Notes under the pieces: generated by a model
The model's database searches: none
The model's input: only the letters and a program-made list of their open reading frames with translations
Told to the model about the DNA's origin: nothing
From: Planctomycetota bacterium
Lineage (GTDB): Bacteria > Planctomycetota > GCA-002687715
Direction of reading: 5' to 3'
DNA length: 64,000 nt
Assembly (NCBI GenBank): GCA_009691765.1
Contig: SIAO01000010.1
Span: 31,504 to 95,503 of the forward strand
In this document: in pieces, positions 1-8,245 of the stretch
Layout: each line of letters begins with the position of its first letter
How positions within the stretch are numbered: position 1 is the first letter of the stretch
Position numbers and translations under genes: made by a program

Positions 1-444
1 ATGCAGACTGCCTGCGCGCTGCTCTTCGCGACCGAAGCTCAACTGATACTCCACCCACGCATCGCGTCCACCACGCTGCACGCCCTTGCCGGTCAAACGA
101 GAGTTCAAAATGAGTCCGTGGTCGTTCTGCCGCATCAAGAACAGTTGATAGAAATCCTCGAAAGACAGGTGTTCGCGAGCGGCGTCCGAAAGTAGCTCGT
201 GCGCTGCGGCGTAGCCCATGCGTTCCCTAGCGTCGCGTTCCGGGAACGTGTCTTCGCCATGCTTCAGCCGCGAAATGAAGCGCTCGGCAACGCTGAAGGG
301 ACCGGTGAGTTCGCTGTCGTCGCCTGTGCGGCGCACGAGACTCCAAACCGAGATCAGCATGAAGACGCCAGCGGTGGCGAGCAACAACATCAGCGGCCAG
401 CTACGCTTGGGCGCAGGAGCATTGGGCGGCTGCGGACTCGGCAT
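1..444 (-). CDS. Membrane-anchored protein of unknown function (C-terminus outside window)
   Basis: This is an open frame of 148 codons running off the left edge, so the 3' end is missing. The N-terminus is a short proline-rich cytoplasmic stretch followed by one hydrophobic segment at about residues 16-36, and then a soluble region rich in charged residues. That pattern suggests a single-pass protein with its bulk outside the cytoplasm. The soluble part (FSVAERFISRLKHGED onward, ending in an Arg/Glu-rich strand) has the look of a small NTF2/SnoaL-like fold, but I cannot assign a family. The ATG at 442-444 has no Shine-Dalgarno sequence. A TACGCT hexamer at 452-457 lies 7 nt upstream and would place transcription start at the start codon. 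The gene is divergent from plsY. Confidence 0.7.
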   Translation of the reverse strand, partial: MPSPQPPNAPAPKRSWPLMLLLATAGVFMLISVWSLVRRTGDDSELTGPFSVAERFISRLKHGEDTFPERDARERMGYAAAHELLSDAAREHLSFEDFYQLFLMRQNDHGLILNSRLTGKGVQRGGRDAWVEYQLSFGREEQRAGSLH

Positions 445-451
445 GGCCCCA

Positions 452-457
452 AGCGTA
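452..457 (-). promoter_or_regulatory. -10-like hexamer of the leftmost gene
   Basis: On the minus strand this reads TACGCT, preceded by GC, 7 nt before the ATG at 444. It matches the TAnnnT-plus-6-to-9-nt pattern repeated at many starts in this window and suggests a leaderless transcript. No convincing -35 box is visible. Confidence 0.4.
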
Positions 458-499
458 GCGCAGCGGAAGGCGTCTGCATCACTTCTTCATATTGGTTGC

Positions 500-505
500 T
501 AACAT
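500..505 (+). promoter_or_regulatory. Possible -10 box of the plsY-gpsA operon
   Basis: TAACAT preceded by GC. Transcription would begin near 513, leaving a leader of about 36 nt before the plsY ATG at 549, which has a GAGG just upstream. Confidence 0.3.
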
Positions 506-548
506 CCGCCGCGATGAGCGCCCCTTGGCAGCAGCGACTCGAGGATTC

Positions 549-1217
549 ATGTCTCCCATGGAGGCTCCGCTGAGCAACACCACTCTCGCATTCTGGTTGG
601 TCGGGTCCTACCTGCTCGGCAGCGTTTCGTTTGCGCGTTTGATCACGCGCATAAAATCCGGCGTCGATCTGCGCACGGTCGGCAGTGGCAATCTCGGCGC
701 CACGAATGCAGGCCGCGTACTTGGGCGCCGTTGGGGACTTTTTATTTACGCCCTCGATTGTGCGAAAGGACTCGGGCCCGTTTTCGCCGCACGATCCGTG
801 GGCGATGAGTCGGTCACAGACGCGTTCGTCTTGCCCCTCTCTATCTTGGTGGGAGCAGCCACGATCGTCGGCCATTGCTTGCCTGTCATGGAAGGCTTCC
901 GCGGCGGCAAAGGCGTCGCCACAACTTCCGGCGTACTCGCGGGGCTCTGCCCCGGAGTGTTTGGTATCGCCATGCTGGTGTTCGGCCTTGCGCTGGCCAC
1001 CACACGCATGATCTCCGTCGGCAGCATGTTAGGTGGGCTCGCCTTGCCAATCGCATGGTTGGCCCTAGAACGGCGCCATGCGCTTGAAGGGCGCGGTGCC
1101 GCGGTGCTCACACTACTGTTGCTCATGATGACTCTCATCCTCGTCATGCACCGGAAAAACATGGAACGCATCGTGCGTGGCGAAGAGCCCAAGTTGGGCA
1201 GGGGCCCGAAGACATGA
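549..1217 (+). CDS. plsY: Glycerol-3-phosphate acyltransferase PlsY
   Basis: PlsY is an inner-membrane enzyme that transfers an acyl chain from acyl-phosphate to sn-glycerol-3-phosphate, making lysophosphatidic acid, the first step of phospholipid synthesis. The protein is 222 aa, normal for the family, with several hydrophobic segments. Both PlsY signatures are present: GSGNLGATNAG at about residues 45-55 and GGKGVATTSG at about 118-127. I place the start at the ATG at 549, preceded by GAGG. An in-frame upstream ATG at 492 would add an unlikely Arg-rich extension. The stop overlaps the gpsA start (ATGA), so the two genes are translationally coupled. That fits the chemistry, because GpsA supplies the glycerol-3-phosphate that PlsY uses. 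Confidence 0.95.
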   Translation: MSPMEAPLSNTTLAFWLVGSYLLGSVSFARLITRIKSGVDLRTVGSGNLGATNAGRVLGRRWGLFIYALDCAKGLGPVFAARSVGDESVTDAFVLPLSILVGAATIVGHCLPVMEGFRGGKGVATTSGVLAGLCPGVFGIAMLVFGLALATTRMISVGSMLGGLALPIAWLALERRHALEGRGAAVLTLLLLMMTLILVMHRKNMERIVRGEEPKLGRGPKT

Positions 1218-2209
1218 CACGAGTCGCGGTGATCGGCAATGGCGGCTTCGGAACGGCGATGGCGCTGCTGCTGCTCGAGAATCAATTCGAAGTGACCATT
1301 TGGGGCCACGACGAAGACACCATCGACCGGGTCCGCGAGGAACGCGTGAACCGCCGCTATCTGCCTGGTGTGTTGCTGCCTCCGGGTTTGAAATTCACGC
1401 ACCATCAAGGTGAAGCCGTAGAGGATGCCGCACTGGTCGTTATCGCGGTGCCCACGGCATGGTTGCGCGAAACTCTCGAAAACTTCCGAGGCATGTTGCC
1501 GCGCCGCGCAGCACTCGTGTCCTTGGTGAAGGGCATCGAACCAAAGACACTTCTGCGTCCCTCACAAGTCATCCGCGAGATTTTCCCCAGACGCTCCGTC
1601 GCCGTGATCTCCGGACCCAGCCACGCAGAAGAAGTGGCGCGGCGCGTGCCAAGTTCGGTGGTTGCCGCCGGCACATCGCGCGATTTCACTCGACGCTTGC
1701 AAAAGGCCTTCGGCACGCCGCATTTCCGCGTTTACTCCAACCCCGATCCCATTGGTGTGGAACTCGGCGGAGCGTTGAAGAATGTGATCGCCATCGCTGC
1801 AGGACTAGTCGATGGCCTCGGCTACGGCGACAACACCAAAGCCGCGCTCGTGACTCGCGGCATCGTAGAGATGCGCCGCCTCGCCATGCGCATGGGCGCC
1901 AAGGGCAGCACATTCTTCGGCCTCGCAGGCATCGGCGATCTCATCACCACGTCTTTCTCCGAACACGGGCGCAATCGCGCCGTAGGCATCGGCCTCGCCT
2001 CGGGCAAGTCGCTGCAAGAAGTGCTCGCTAGCTTCGCGGGTGTCTCTGAAGGCGTCAACACCGCGCGTTCCGTCGTGACACTTGCTCGTCGTCACAATGT
2101 GGAAATGCCCATCTGCACCGAAGTGCACGCCATCCTCTTCGAAGGCAAGAAACCCGAAGACGCACTCCGCACTCTCATGATGCGCACGAGCAAGAGCGAA
2201 GACCTCTGA
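1214..2209 (+). CDS. gpsA: NAD(P)-dependent glycerol-3-phosphate dehydrogenase
   Basis: This cytosolic enzyme reduces dihydroxyacetone phosphate to sn-glycerol-3-phosphate for phospholipid synthesis. The 331-aa length is typical. The Rossmann motif GNGGFGTAM is at residues 8-16, and LVKGIEP near 104 and SGPSHAEEVA near 133 follow. The GGALKNVIAIAAG helix near 185-197 carries the catalytic lysine. The substrate-binding segment GLGYGDNTKAALVTRG and the C-terminal GLAGIGDLITT block are also present. It is the second gene of the plsY-gpsA operon, with a 4-nt start/stop overlap upstream and 7 nt to the glycosyltransferase downstream. Confidence 0.97.
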   Translation: MTRVAVIGNGGFGTAMALLLLENQFEVTIWGHDEDTIDRVREERVNRRYLPGVLLPPGLKFTHHQGEAVEDAALVVIAVPTAWLRETLENFRGMLPRRAALVSLVKGIEPKTLLRPSQVIREIFPRRSVAVISGPSHAEEVARRVPSSVVAAGTSRDFTRRLQKAFGTPHFRVYSNPDPIGVELGGALKNVIAIAAGLVDGLGYGDNTKAALVTRGIVEMRRLAMRMGAKGSTFFGLAGIGDLITTSFSEHGRNRAVGIGLASGKSLQEVLASFAGVSEGVNTARSVVTLARRHNVEMPICTEVHAILFEGKKPEDALRTLMMRTSKSEDL

Positions 2210-2216
2210 GACTTGC

Positions 2217-3326
2217 ATGCGTATTCTGTTCTTGATTAGCGACACAGGCGGCGGACACCGCGCCGCTGCCAATGCCATCGCTGAAGCACTGCGCCTTGCG
2301 CGTCCGAATGTCACCATCGAAATCGTCGATGCGCTGGTCGAAGGCTGCCCGTGGCCACTGCGGCGCGCGCCACAGATCTATGCCTTCGCCATGAAACACT
2401 TGCGCTGGATGTGGGCGCTGTTTTTCCATCTCAGCAACGGGCCGTGGAGAGCGCGCATTTCTTCAGATCTCGGCTATCCCTTCAACGCTCGCGGACTACG
2501 CCGCGTTTTGCGCGACCATCCCGCAGACCTTGTGGTCAGCACGCATCCATTGCTCACGCGCCAAGTGCTGCACGCGCTGAATGCCAATGGCAACAGGCCA
2601 CCGTTCGCTGTCGTGGTCACCGATCTCGTCTCGGGGCACTGGACTTGGTACGAGAGCGGCGTGGATCTCTTCTGCGTGCCGACTGAAGGCGCCAAGACTG
2701 TGATGGTGAGCGGCGGCATCGCTGGCGCGAAGATCCATGTGTGCGGTCAGCCTGTGGCAGCGCGCCTTGCGGCGCTGCGCGCGCAACGTGAATCGCTGCG
2801 TGCAGAACGCGGTTTGACGCAACCCACCGTCTTGCTGCTTGGCGGTGGCGATGGCACCGGAGGCCTCGGCACTTTCGCGCGAGCACTTGCAGCCGCGCAA
2901 CTCGGCATCCGCATCGTGGTGGTTTGCGCGCGCAATGCAGCTCTGAAAACTGAGTTGGATAACGCCAACCTCGGGCCGAACGTCACTGTGCTTGGCTTCG
3001 TGAAGGACTTACCAGAGTGGATGGCCGCCAGCGATCTCCTAGTCACCAAGGGCGGGCCAGGCTCCCTCATGGAAGGCTGCGCTGCGGGCCTTCCGATGAT
3101 TGTCTACGACTGGATCCCGGGGCAAGAGATCGGCAATGTGCGCTTAGCACAAGAGCGTGGCTTCGGACGCGTCGCCACAAAGCCAGCGCAACTGGTGAAT
3201 GAAGTGCGTGCGCTCATAGCTGACCAAGTGGCCATGGAACGCATGCGCGCGGCGGCGCTCGTCGCAGCAGTGCCAGATGCCTCGGCGCGCATCGCTGCAA
3301 CGCTGCTCACGCTCACGCGCGAATGA
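2217..3326 (+). CDS. MGDG-synthase/MurG-like glycosyltransferase (GT28 type)
   Basis: This 369-aa protein has the two-domain layout of diacylglycerol glycosyltransferases. The N-terminal loop ISDTGGGHRAAANA at residues 7-20 is the hallmark of MGDG-synthase-like enzymes, and VSTHPLLTR and VVVTDLVSGH follow. A C-terminal nucleotide-sugar site has VTKGGPGSLMEG near residue 277 and an IPGQEIGN segment. Known relatives transfer a sugar from a UDP donor to diacylglycerol to make membrane glycolipids. The position 7 nt after gpsA, in a lipid operon, supports a glycolipid role. The donor sugar cannot be read from sequence. UDP-GlcNAc transfer (MurG itself) is less likely because of the GGGH loop variant and the lack of cell-wall neighbours. 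Confidence 0.85.
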   Translation: MRILFLISDTGGGHRAAANAIAEALRLARPNVTIEIVDALVEGCPWPLRRAPQIYAFAMKHLRWMWALFFHLSNGPWRARISSDLGYPFNARGLRRVLRDHPADLVVSTHPLLTRQVLHALNANGNRPPFAVVVTDLVSGHWTWYESGVDLFCVPTEGAKTVMVSGGIAGAKIHVCGQPVAARLAALRAQRESLRAERGLTQPTVLLLGGGDGTGGLGTFARALAAAQLGIRIVVVCARNAALKTELDNANLGPNVTVLGFVKDLPEWMAASDLLVTKGGPGSLMEGCAAGLPMIVYDWIPGQEIGNVRLAQERGFGRVATKPAQLVNEVRALIADQVAMERMRAAALVAAVPDASARIAATLLTLTRE

Positions 3327-3344
3327 GCGCTGCTTACGCGCGGC

Positions 3345-4634
3345 CTACAGTGTCGCGCTGATGGTGCCAGAAACTGTGCGTATGCCACTCAGCGCAGCCG
3401 CATCGCCGCTCAGGAAACCCACGTGCAGCGTGAGACCTGCAAGCGACGGAGTTGGCGGGACGAAGAAACCGAACGTGGTGTTGGCACTGGCATCCAAGAA
3501 TCCGAGTGGGTTGTTCAGCCACTGAGGCATCTGCGTGCCGTAGAGCACGACGGTGGCAAGAATGTCGTCGTAACCGAGGCTCACAACGCGGGGGTCTGAA
3601 GGTGCGCCGAAACTGGACAACGGAATGCTTCCGCTGCTGAACGACAGCATTGCGAGGAAGGGCAAACCCGCATCGCCAGGCGCACGGCACTGCACCCAGT
3701 TCCAAGAGCCTTGCGCAGGCGTGTTGCCGAAGCGGCAATGATCGTAGATGTAAGCCGCAGGCGTTGTGCCCGTGACGGCACCCACGCTCACCGCAACACT
3801 CACCGGACCACCGTTCCCGGCTGCAGGCACAGTGCATGACAGCAACGAAGGCGTTTTCCACACCACATTGGTCGCAGACACGCCACCAAACTTCACAGCG
3901 CACCCCGACGACGGGAAATTGCTGCCTGCAATTTGAACAGTACCGCCGCCATCCAAGAACCCGTGGTTGGCAGCGAGGTTGCTCACTACAGGAACCAGCG
4001 GACCGACTTGCCCGTACAGAAACTGCATACCGGCAGCGTCGTCGTTATGGACACTGCGATTCGCGATGGAACCGGCGGAGACGGTCGGAGCCATCGTGGC
4101 GCCGGCCACTGCGCTGTGATCCAGCCCGAGCGCATGGCCGAGCTCGTGGCACGCCACGGACTGAATGTCGAACTGATTCCACGCTGGTGATGTGGCCCAC
4201 ACAAAGTCGTAGCCCACCATGCGATCGAAAAACACAATGTCGAAGTTGGTGATGCTGCCGCCGAGCGACCACCAGTAGCAGGCCGCGAGCGGACCGTTGC
4301 CGTCGGTGTTGCTGTAGTAGACGGTGTTCACGCCATCGGCGGCGACGGTAGCCACGGCGGTTTCACCGGCGTAGTTGAAAGTGAAGTTGCCTTGGCCGCT
4401 CACACGCCATTCGTCGGCACCTGCGCGAATCGCAGCGACTTGAGCGTTTGCGTTGCCCGCACTGGCATCAATGAAACTCGGATTGATGCGGAAGTTCACC
4501 GTAGGGCTGTTGAACTTCGAACCCGTGACCGCGTAGGCGGCCGCTTCATCCGTAGGCCATCCCGCCACGAGGACGAGCGCGAGCGTCGCGATCGATGGAA
4601 ACAAATAGCGACGCAGTGGGTGCGTGGTGCTCAT
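3345..4634 (-). CDS. Secreted matrixin (M10A) metalloprotease with IPT/TIG-like domain
   Basis: The 429-aa precursor starts with a signal peptide of about 33 residues ending near EAAAYA. The catalytic domain carries a complete metzincin zinc motif, HELGHALGLDH (about residues 162-172), followed by ATMAP, which places the Met-turn methionine. After about residue 220 there is an IPT/TIG-like segment (ANHGFLDGGGTVQIAGSNF), and then a C-terminal beta-rich domain of unknown role. The start codon lies 4 nt after the stop of the 150-aa secreted protein upstream, so the two are coupled. The matrixin assignment rests on a motif; the substrate is unknown. The gene is convergent with the glycosyltransferase gene. 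Confidence 0.88.
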   Translation of the reverse strand: MSTTHPLRRYLFPSIATLALVLVAGWPTDEAAAYAVTGSKFNSPTVNFRINPSFIDASAGNANAQVAAIRAGADEWRVSGQGNFTFNYAGETAVATVAADGVNTVYYSNTDGNGPLAACYWWSLGGSITNFDIVFFDRMVGYDFVWATSPAWNQFDIQSVACHELGHALGLDHSAVAGATMAPTVSAGSIANRSVHNDDAAGMQFLYGQVGPLVPVVSNLAANHGFLDGGGTVQIAGSNFPSSGCAVKFGGVSATNVVWKTPSLLSCTVPAAGNGGPVSVAVSVGAVTGTTPAAYIYDHCRFGNTPAQGSWNWVQCRAPGDAGLPFLAMLSFSSGSIPLSSFGAPSDPRVVSLGYDDILATVVLYGTQMPQWLNNPLGFLDASANTTFGFFVPPTPSLAGLTLHVGFLSGDAAALSGIRTVSGTISATL

Positions 4635-4638
4635 CGGA

Positions 4639-5091
4639 TCACTTTCCCTTCAGTTCTTGGGCGATGTCGGCTTCCAGCAACTCGAGAGCGAGCCCGTTGA
4701 GTTCTGCAACTTTGCCGTCGACCACCGTGAGCTTGCCGCGCTCCCAACCGAGCACCGGGCACCAAGCGTTTTGGCGCAAGAACAGAACCACGTCTTCACC
4801 GACGCGGAAAACTGGCACTTTGGAGACATGCAGTGTGGTCTCGCCGATGGTGCCGCCAGGAATGGTGACGATGAACGGTTCCATTCCTGCGCCCTTCAGA
4901 TTCTTTTGCGGCTGCAAGGCCACGTCGGTGACCAGCAACTGGCCTTGCCAGCGCGTCTCGAGTGCGCCAACTCGCGCTTCCACGATGCGCTCCGCGGACG
5001 TCACGAAGAAATGGAACGGGATTTGGGGCGATCCAGCCTGAACCTCGGAGAGACCGAGGAAAACGGCCAACATGGCAACTGCTGTTCGCAT
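4639..5091 (-). CDS. Secreted protein preceding the matrixin gene
   Basis: A 150-aa protein with a clear signal peptide (MRTAVAMLAVFLGLSEVQAG) and a beta-rich body: FHFFVTSAERIVEARVGALE, FIVTIPGGTIGETTLHVS, then RVGEDVVLFL. The pattern of a secreted small beta protein that mentions G-E-D-V-V-L-F-L and sits directly before a matrixin gene recurs in my knowledge of these genomes, but no function is known to me. It could act as a prodomain, chaperone or inhibitor in trans; that is inference from the 4-nt spacing only. The minus-strand Shine-Dalgarno is CCGGAGT, 11 nt before the ATG. Confidence 0.75.
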   Translation of the reverse strand: MRTAVAMLAVFLGLSEVQAGSPQIPFHFFVTSAERIVEARVGALETRWQGQLLVTDVALQPQKNLKGAGMEPFIVTIPGGTIGETTLHVSKVPVFRVGEDVVLFLRQNAWCPVLGWERGKLTVVDGKVAELNGLALELLEADIAQELKGK

Positions 5092-5370
5092 AGATAATGG
5101 ACTCCGGCTGGCGCCACCCGTGACATCGGCTCATGGCCAATCTAACTTAAGCCATTGGAGCGCATGGATTTGAAACCGGTGAGCGGAACTGGATTAGCGC
5201 CCTAATCGTGGTCAAGGTCGAAGCATGACTGGGGTCTGGAGAGATCTATCGAGTTGCCTACCATGGACTGCCGATCCAATCCGGGTCGCGTTGTACAACC
5301 GGTTGGAATCGCTGGTTCGGAGGCCTTCGCGGGCCGCCTTTCCGAGCACCCATCCCTCTGAAGGACCAGT
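5092..5370. other. Intergenic region between the matrixin pair and korA
   Basis: A 279-nt divergent region that should hold the promoters of both flanking transcripts. I see an AAGGA Shine-Dalgarno at 5361-5365 before korA and a CCGGAGT on the minus strand before the secreted gene. No strong hairpin terminator, small gene or recognisable riboswitch is visible. Confidence 0.5.
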
Positions 5371-7221
5371 ATGAGTACCGGACAATCCGCAGGTGGCGTC
5401 AAGGTTCAGGTCGTTGAAGAAGTGGTCATCCGTTTCGCGGGTGACTCCGGCGACGGCATGCAGCTGACGGGCACGCAGTTCACGACCACCAGTGCGCTGG
5501 TTGGCAACGATCTCGCGACCTTCCCGGACTACCCCGCGGAAATCCGCGCGCCTGTCGGCACGCTGCCCGGAGTGAGCGCCTTCCAAGTGCGCTTCTCCTC
5601 CACCGACATCCACTCGCCCGGCGATGCGCCCGATGCACTCGTGGCCATGAACCCCGCGGCCCTCAAGGTGAACTTGAAGGAGCTCAAGAAGGGCGGGCTG
5701 ATCATCGTCAACGAAGGCAACTTCGGGCCGTCGGATTTGGCCAAGGCCACCTACGCCTACAACCCGCTCGAATCCAGCGATCTCGATGGCTATCAAGTCG
5801 TGCGCGTCGATTTGAACAAGCTCACGAAGGAAGCGCTCGCCGGACTCGGCCTCGACACCAAGACCACGCTGCGCTGCAAGAATTTCTTCGCGCTCGGCAT
5901 GACCTACTGGGTCTACAGCCGTCCGATCGAGCCCACGCTCAAGTGGATGGAAACACAATTCAAGAAGCGCCCTGAGCTGATTGAAGCCAATCAGCGCGCA
6001 CTGAAAGCTGGCTACAACTGGTGCGACATCACCGGCGTGTTTCAGTCGCGCTACGAAGTGCCGCCTGCGCCGCTCACGCCTGGCAAGTACAGAAACATCA
6101 TGGGCAACCAAGCGACAGCGCTTGGTCTCGTGGCCGCCGCGCGTTTGGCGAATTTGCAACTCTTCTTGGGTTCGTACCCCATCACGCCTGCGAGCGATGT
6201 GCTGCACGATCTCTCGAAGTACAAGCAGTACGGCGTGGTGACTTTCCAAGCGGAAGACGAAATCGCAGCGGCTTGCGCGGCTGTGGGCGCGGCTTACGCA
6301 GGCAACCTCGCAGTCACCGCCACTTCAGGCCCTGGGCTTGCGCTAAAAGGTGAAGCCATCGGCCTCGCTGTGATGACCGAGCTGCCCGTCGTCATCATCG
6401 ATGTGCAGCGCGGCGGGCCGTCCACCGGCCTGCCCACCAAGACGGAACAAGCCGACTTGTTGCAAGCGGTGTATGGGCGCAATTCAGAAGCGCCGCTGTG
6501 CGTCATCGCGGCGCGCAGCCCCAGCGATTGCTTCGATGCCGCTGTCGAAGCTTGCCGCATCGCGGTCGAGCACATGACGCCGGTCATCTTGCTCACCGAT
6601 GGCTACATCGCGAACGGTGCAGAACCTTGGCTGCTGCCAGCCATGGACTCGCTGAAGCCAATCAAGGCGGAGTTCCGCACGCAACCTGAGGGTTTCCAGC
6701 CCTACTCGCGCAATCCTGACACCCTGGCCCGCCCGTGGGTGAAGCCTGGCACGCCCGGCCTCGAACACCGCATCGGCGGCATCGAAAAGGCTGACGGCAG
6801 TGGCAACATTTCCTACGACCCAACCAACCACGAGTTCATGTGCCGGACTCGCGCCGACAAGGTGGCGCGCATCGCCAACTTCATCCCTGAAGCGACGGTG
6901 AAGGGTGTGCAGTCAGGAAAAGTGTTGGTGCTCTCGTGGGGCGGCACCTACGGCAGCGTGGCTGCCGCGTTGGAAAGCTGTGAGAAGAAAAAACAGAGCG
7001 TCGGTTGGGTGCACCTGCGACACTTGAACCCGTTCCCACGCAATCTCGGCGAGATCATCAAGCGCTTCGACAAAGTGCTGGTGCCTGAACTGAACCTCGG
7101 ACAACTCGTACGCATGATCCGCGACCAGTTCGTGGTGCCTGCGATCCCGTACAACAAGATTCAAGGGCGTCCCTTCATGACCAGCGAAGTCATCGAGGCC
7201 ATCGAAAAGGAATTAGGCTGA
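5371..7221 (+). CDS. korA: 2-oxoacid:ferredoxin oxidoreductase, fused gamma-alpha subunit (KorA type)
   Basis: The 616-aa protein joins an N-terminal gamma domain (about residues 1-190; FAGDSGDGMQLTG, DYPAEIRAPVGTLPGVSAFQ) to an alpha-subunit pyrophosphate/TPP-partner domain (from about 245; GSYPITPASDVLHDLSKY, FQAEDEIAAACAAVGAAYAG). The TSGPGLALKGEAIGLAV and DVQRGGPSTGLPTKTEQADL blocks follow. This is the arrangement of two-subunit 2-oxoglutarate:ferredoxin oxidoreductases, which interconvert 2-oxoglutarate plus CoA with succinyl-CoA, CO2 and reduced ferredoxin. The beta subunit begins 3 nt after the stop. The start is fixed by AAGGA 5 nt upstream of the ATG. 2-oxoglutarate is the likeliest substrate from the fusion type, but pyruvate or branched-chain 2-oxoacids cannot be excluded. 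Confidence 0.93.
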   Translation: MSTGQSAGGVKVQVVEEVVIRFAGDSGDGMQLTGTQFTTTSALVGNDLATFPDYPAEIRAPVGTLPGVSAFQVRFSSTDIHSPGDAPDALVAMNPAALKVNLKELKKGGLIIVNEGNFGPSDLAKATYAYNPLESSDLDGYQVVRVDLNKLTKEALAGLGLDTKTTLRCKNFFALGMTYWVYSRPIEPTLKWMETQFKKRPELIEANQRALKAGYNWCDITGVFQSRYEVPPAPLTPGKYRNIMGNQATALGLVAAARLANLQLFLGSYPITPASDVLHDLSKYKQYGVVTFQAEDEIAAACAAVGAAYAGNLAVTATSGPGLALKGEAIGLAVMTELPVVIIDVQRGGPSTGLPTKTEQADLLQAVYGRNSEAPLCVIAARSPSDCFDAAVEACRIAVEHMTPVILLTDGYIANGAEPWLLPAMDSLKPIKAEFRTQPEGFQPYSRNPDTLARPWVKPGTPGLEHRIGGIEKADGSGNISYDPTNHEFMCRTRADKVARIANFIPEATVKGVQSGKVLVLSWGGTYGSVAAALESCEKKKQSVGWVHLRHLNPFPRNLGEIIKRFDKVLVPELNLGQLVRMIRDQFVVPAIPYNKIQGRPFMTSEVIEAIEKELG

Positions 7222-7224
7222 GCC

Positions 7225-8235
7225 ATGAGCACGACCACACTCACCAAGAAGGACTACAAGAGCGATCAAGAAGTGCGCTGGTGCCCAGGCTGCGGGGACT
7301 ACGCCATTCTGAATGCCGTGCAGGGCGTATTCGCCGAGTTGCAGATGGACCGCGCCAAGACGGTGATCGTCTCCGGCATCGGCTGCTCGTCGCGCTTCCC
7401 CTATTACATGAGCACGTACGGTTTCCACACCATCCACGGCCGTGCACCTGCAGTGGCCACGGGCATCAAGTTGGCGAATCCGGATCTCGATGTGTGGGTC
7501 GTCACTGGCGACGGCGACGGGCTGAGCATCGGCGGCAACCATTTCATCCATGCGTTGCGCCGCAACGTGGGATTGAAAGTGATGCTGTTCAACAACCGCA
7601 TTTACGGACTGACCAAAGGCCAGTACTCGCCGACTTCGCTTGTGGGCGCTGTGACCAAGTCTTCGCCCAGTGGTGCGCTCGACAACCCGTTCACTCCGGT
7701 GAGTGTCGCGCTCGGTGCAGGCGCAGCCTTCGTGGCCCGCAGCGTCGATATCTTCGGCAAGCACTTGCAAGACACCATCCGCGCCGCAGCCGGCGTCAAA
7801 GGCTCGGCATTCGTCGAGATCTTGCAAAACTGCAACATCTTCAACGACGGCGCTTGGGAGCACGTCACCGAGAAGGGTGTGAAGGACGACAACGTCGTTG
7901 AACTGCGAGCAGGGAAGCCGTTGCAGTTCGGCAAAGAACAGAACCTCGGCCTGCGTTTGCGCGGTTTCGATGTCGAGAAGTTCAACATCGGCAGCGAAGG
8001 CGGCGTGGATGACTGCATCGTCTGGAATCCAGCGACGCCAAATCCGGGCCTCGCGTTCGCGATGGCGCAGCTCAACGAACGCGAGATGCCCACACCCATC
8101 GGCGTGTTCCGCGATGTCGAACGCGCTAATTACGAACAGGCGGTGCACGCTCAGATCGCAGAAGCCCGTGCCAAGCACGGGGACGGCGATTTGAAGAAGT
8201 TGCTGCACTCCGGAGACACTTGGACCGTCTCCTGA
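7225..8235 (+). CDS. korB: 2-oxoacid:ferredoxin oxidoreductase, beta subunit
   Basis: The 336-aa beta subunit binds thiamine pyrophosphate and the catalytic [4Fe-4S] cluster. The CPGCGDYAIL motif near residue 19 supplies two cluster cysteines, and GIGCSSRFPYYM near 51 supplies another. The TPP/Mg motif is GDGDGLSIGGNHF near residue 95, followed by LFNNRIYGLTKGQYSPTS. The gene partners korA with a 3-nt spacer. No separate delta/ferredoxin subunit gene is present, as expected for a two-subunit enzyme. Confidence 0.94.
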   Translation: MSTTTLTKKDYKSDQEVRWCPGCGDYAILNAVQGVFAELQMDRAKTVIVSGIGCSSRFPYYMSTYGFHTIHGRAPAVATGIKLANPDLDVWVVTGDGDGLSIGGNHFIHALRRNVGLKVMLFNNRIYGLTKGQYSPTSLVGAVTKSSPSGALDNPFTPVSVALGAGAAFVARSVDIFGKHLQDTIRAAAGVKGSAFVEILQNCNIFNDGAWEHVTEKGVKDDNVVELRAGKPLQFGKEQNLGLRLRGFDVEKFNIGSEGGVDDCIVWNPATPNPGLAFAMAQLNEREMPTPIGVFRDVERANYEQAVHAQIAEARAKHGDGDLKKLLHSGDTWTVS

Positions 8236-8245
8236 TCTCCCTCCT

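Noticed and set aside
5212-6249. Long minus-strand open frame of 345 codons
   Set aside because: It lies antisense to korA, whose protein is clearly conserved; the antisense protein is compositionally odd and has no recognisable domain.
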